From assembly GCA_018817585.1 (NCBI GenBank), contig JAHITE010000098.1, positions 1-33,675 on the forward strand: DNA of 33,675 bases, in the 5' to 3' direction. This DNA is from Candidatus Omnitrophota bacterium. Its GTDB lineage: Bacteria; Omnitrophota; Gorgyraeia; B26-G9. Of the stretch, positions 33,642-33,675 are shown one piece after another. The position numbers and the translations under genes are program-made. The notes beneath the pieces were generated by a model that was not told where the DNA came from, did no database searches, and worked only from the letters and a program-made list of their open reading frames with translations. Positions within the stretch are counted from its first letter, which is position 1, and the number at the start of each line of letters is the position of its first letter.

Positions 33642-33675
33642 TGGCTAAAAGAATAATTAATTTTATGCTCATGTA
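33642..33675 (+). CDS. Start of a gene cut by the window end
   Basis: ATG at 33642 with AAAAGGA (33628-33634 area) eight bases upstream, a good ribosome binding site. The 11 codons visible read MAKRIINFMLM; the basic start followed by hydrophobic residues could be a signal peptide or membrane helix. The product cannot be identified. Confidence 0.5.

Overview
The window is a dense bacterial chromosome segment of roughly 40% G+C (estimated by eye). Most genes lie on the plus strand with short gaps or 1-50 base overlaps. It holds housekeeping genes (recA, recX, alaS), histidine and tryptophan biosynthesis genes, a type II secretion / type IV pilus assembly block, and a diderm-type set of envelope proteins (HtrA, SPOR, RDD). 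MEMO-family, DUF1844, FIST and COG2509 genes together fit an uncultured anaerobic diderm such as Omnitrophota, Elusimicrobiota or a relative. That placement is an inference and no marker here proves it.

Layout. 1-4.3 kb: end of a MEMO-family gene, a DUF1844 protein, recA with a LexA-box-like dyad in front, a two-PDZ HtrA protease and recX, which overlaps alaS (4.3-7.0 kb). 7.0-10.0 kb: hisD-hisB-hisA-hisI, a partial histidine set (hisG, hisC, hisH and hisF are not here); hisB has unusual substitutions in conserved motifs. 10.0-17.6 kb: a complete tryptophan pathway from chorismate, trpE-G-D-C-F-[SPOR protein]-B-A, coupled by 4-17 base overlaps and interrupted by one envelope gene. 17.6-21.9 kb: gspE-gspF-gspG-gspH-gspI without the secretin or inner-membrane platform genes. 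21.9-25.6 kb: a FIST-domain sensor, a membrane histidine kinase and a response regulator with a GGDEF-like output domain, led by a near-consensus promoter that predicts a leaderless mRNA. pilT follows on the minus strand, converging on the regulator with a 3-base gap.

26.7-28.7 kb looks like an accessory island: a truncated IS110-family transposase start with its leader (which may include a bridge-RNA-like segment), two small basic ORFs, a HAMP-domain sensor whose start is separated from its body by a one-base frameshift in a T run, and a palindrome over a promoter-like -10 box. The hexamer CCGCGG, common in the coding DNA before it, is not seen here. 28.7-33.7 kb returns to host-like genes: a secreted protein with STI1-like repeats, a phospholipase-D-type protein with winged-helix-like C-terminal regions, an RDD membrane protein, an exported protein of unknown family, a COG2509 FAD-dependent oxidoreductase, and the start of another gene.

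How the genes may work together: the gsp genes build a pseudopilus and PilT could retract a pilus. The FIST/kinase/regulator set is placed to control surface or secretion behaviour, but that link rests only on gene order. No tRNA, rRNA or CRISPR array was seen.
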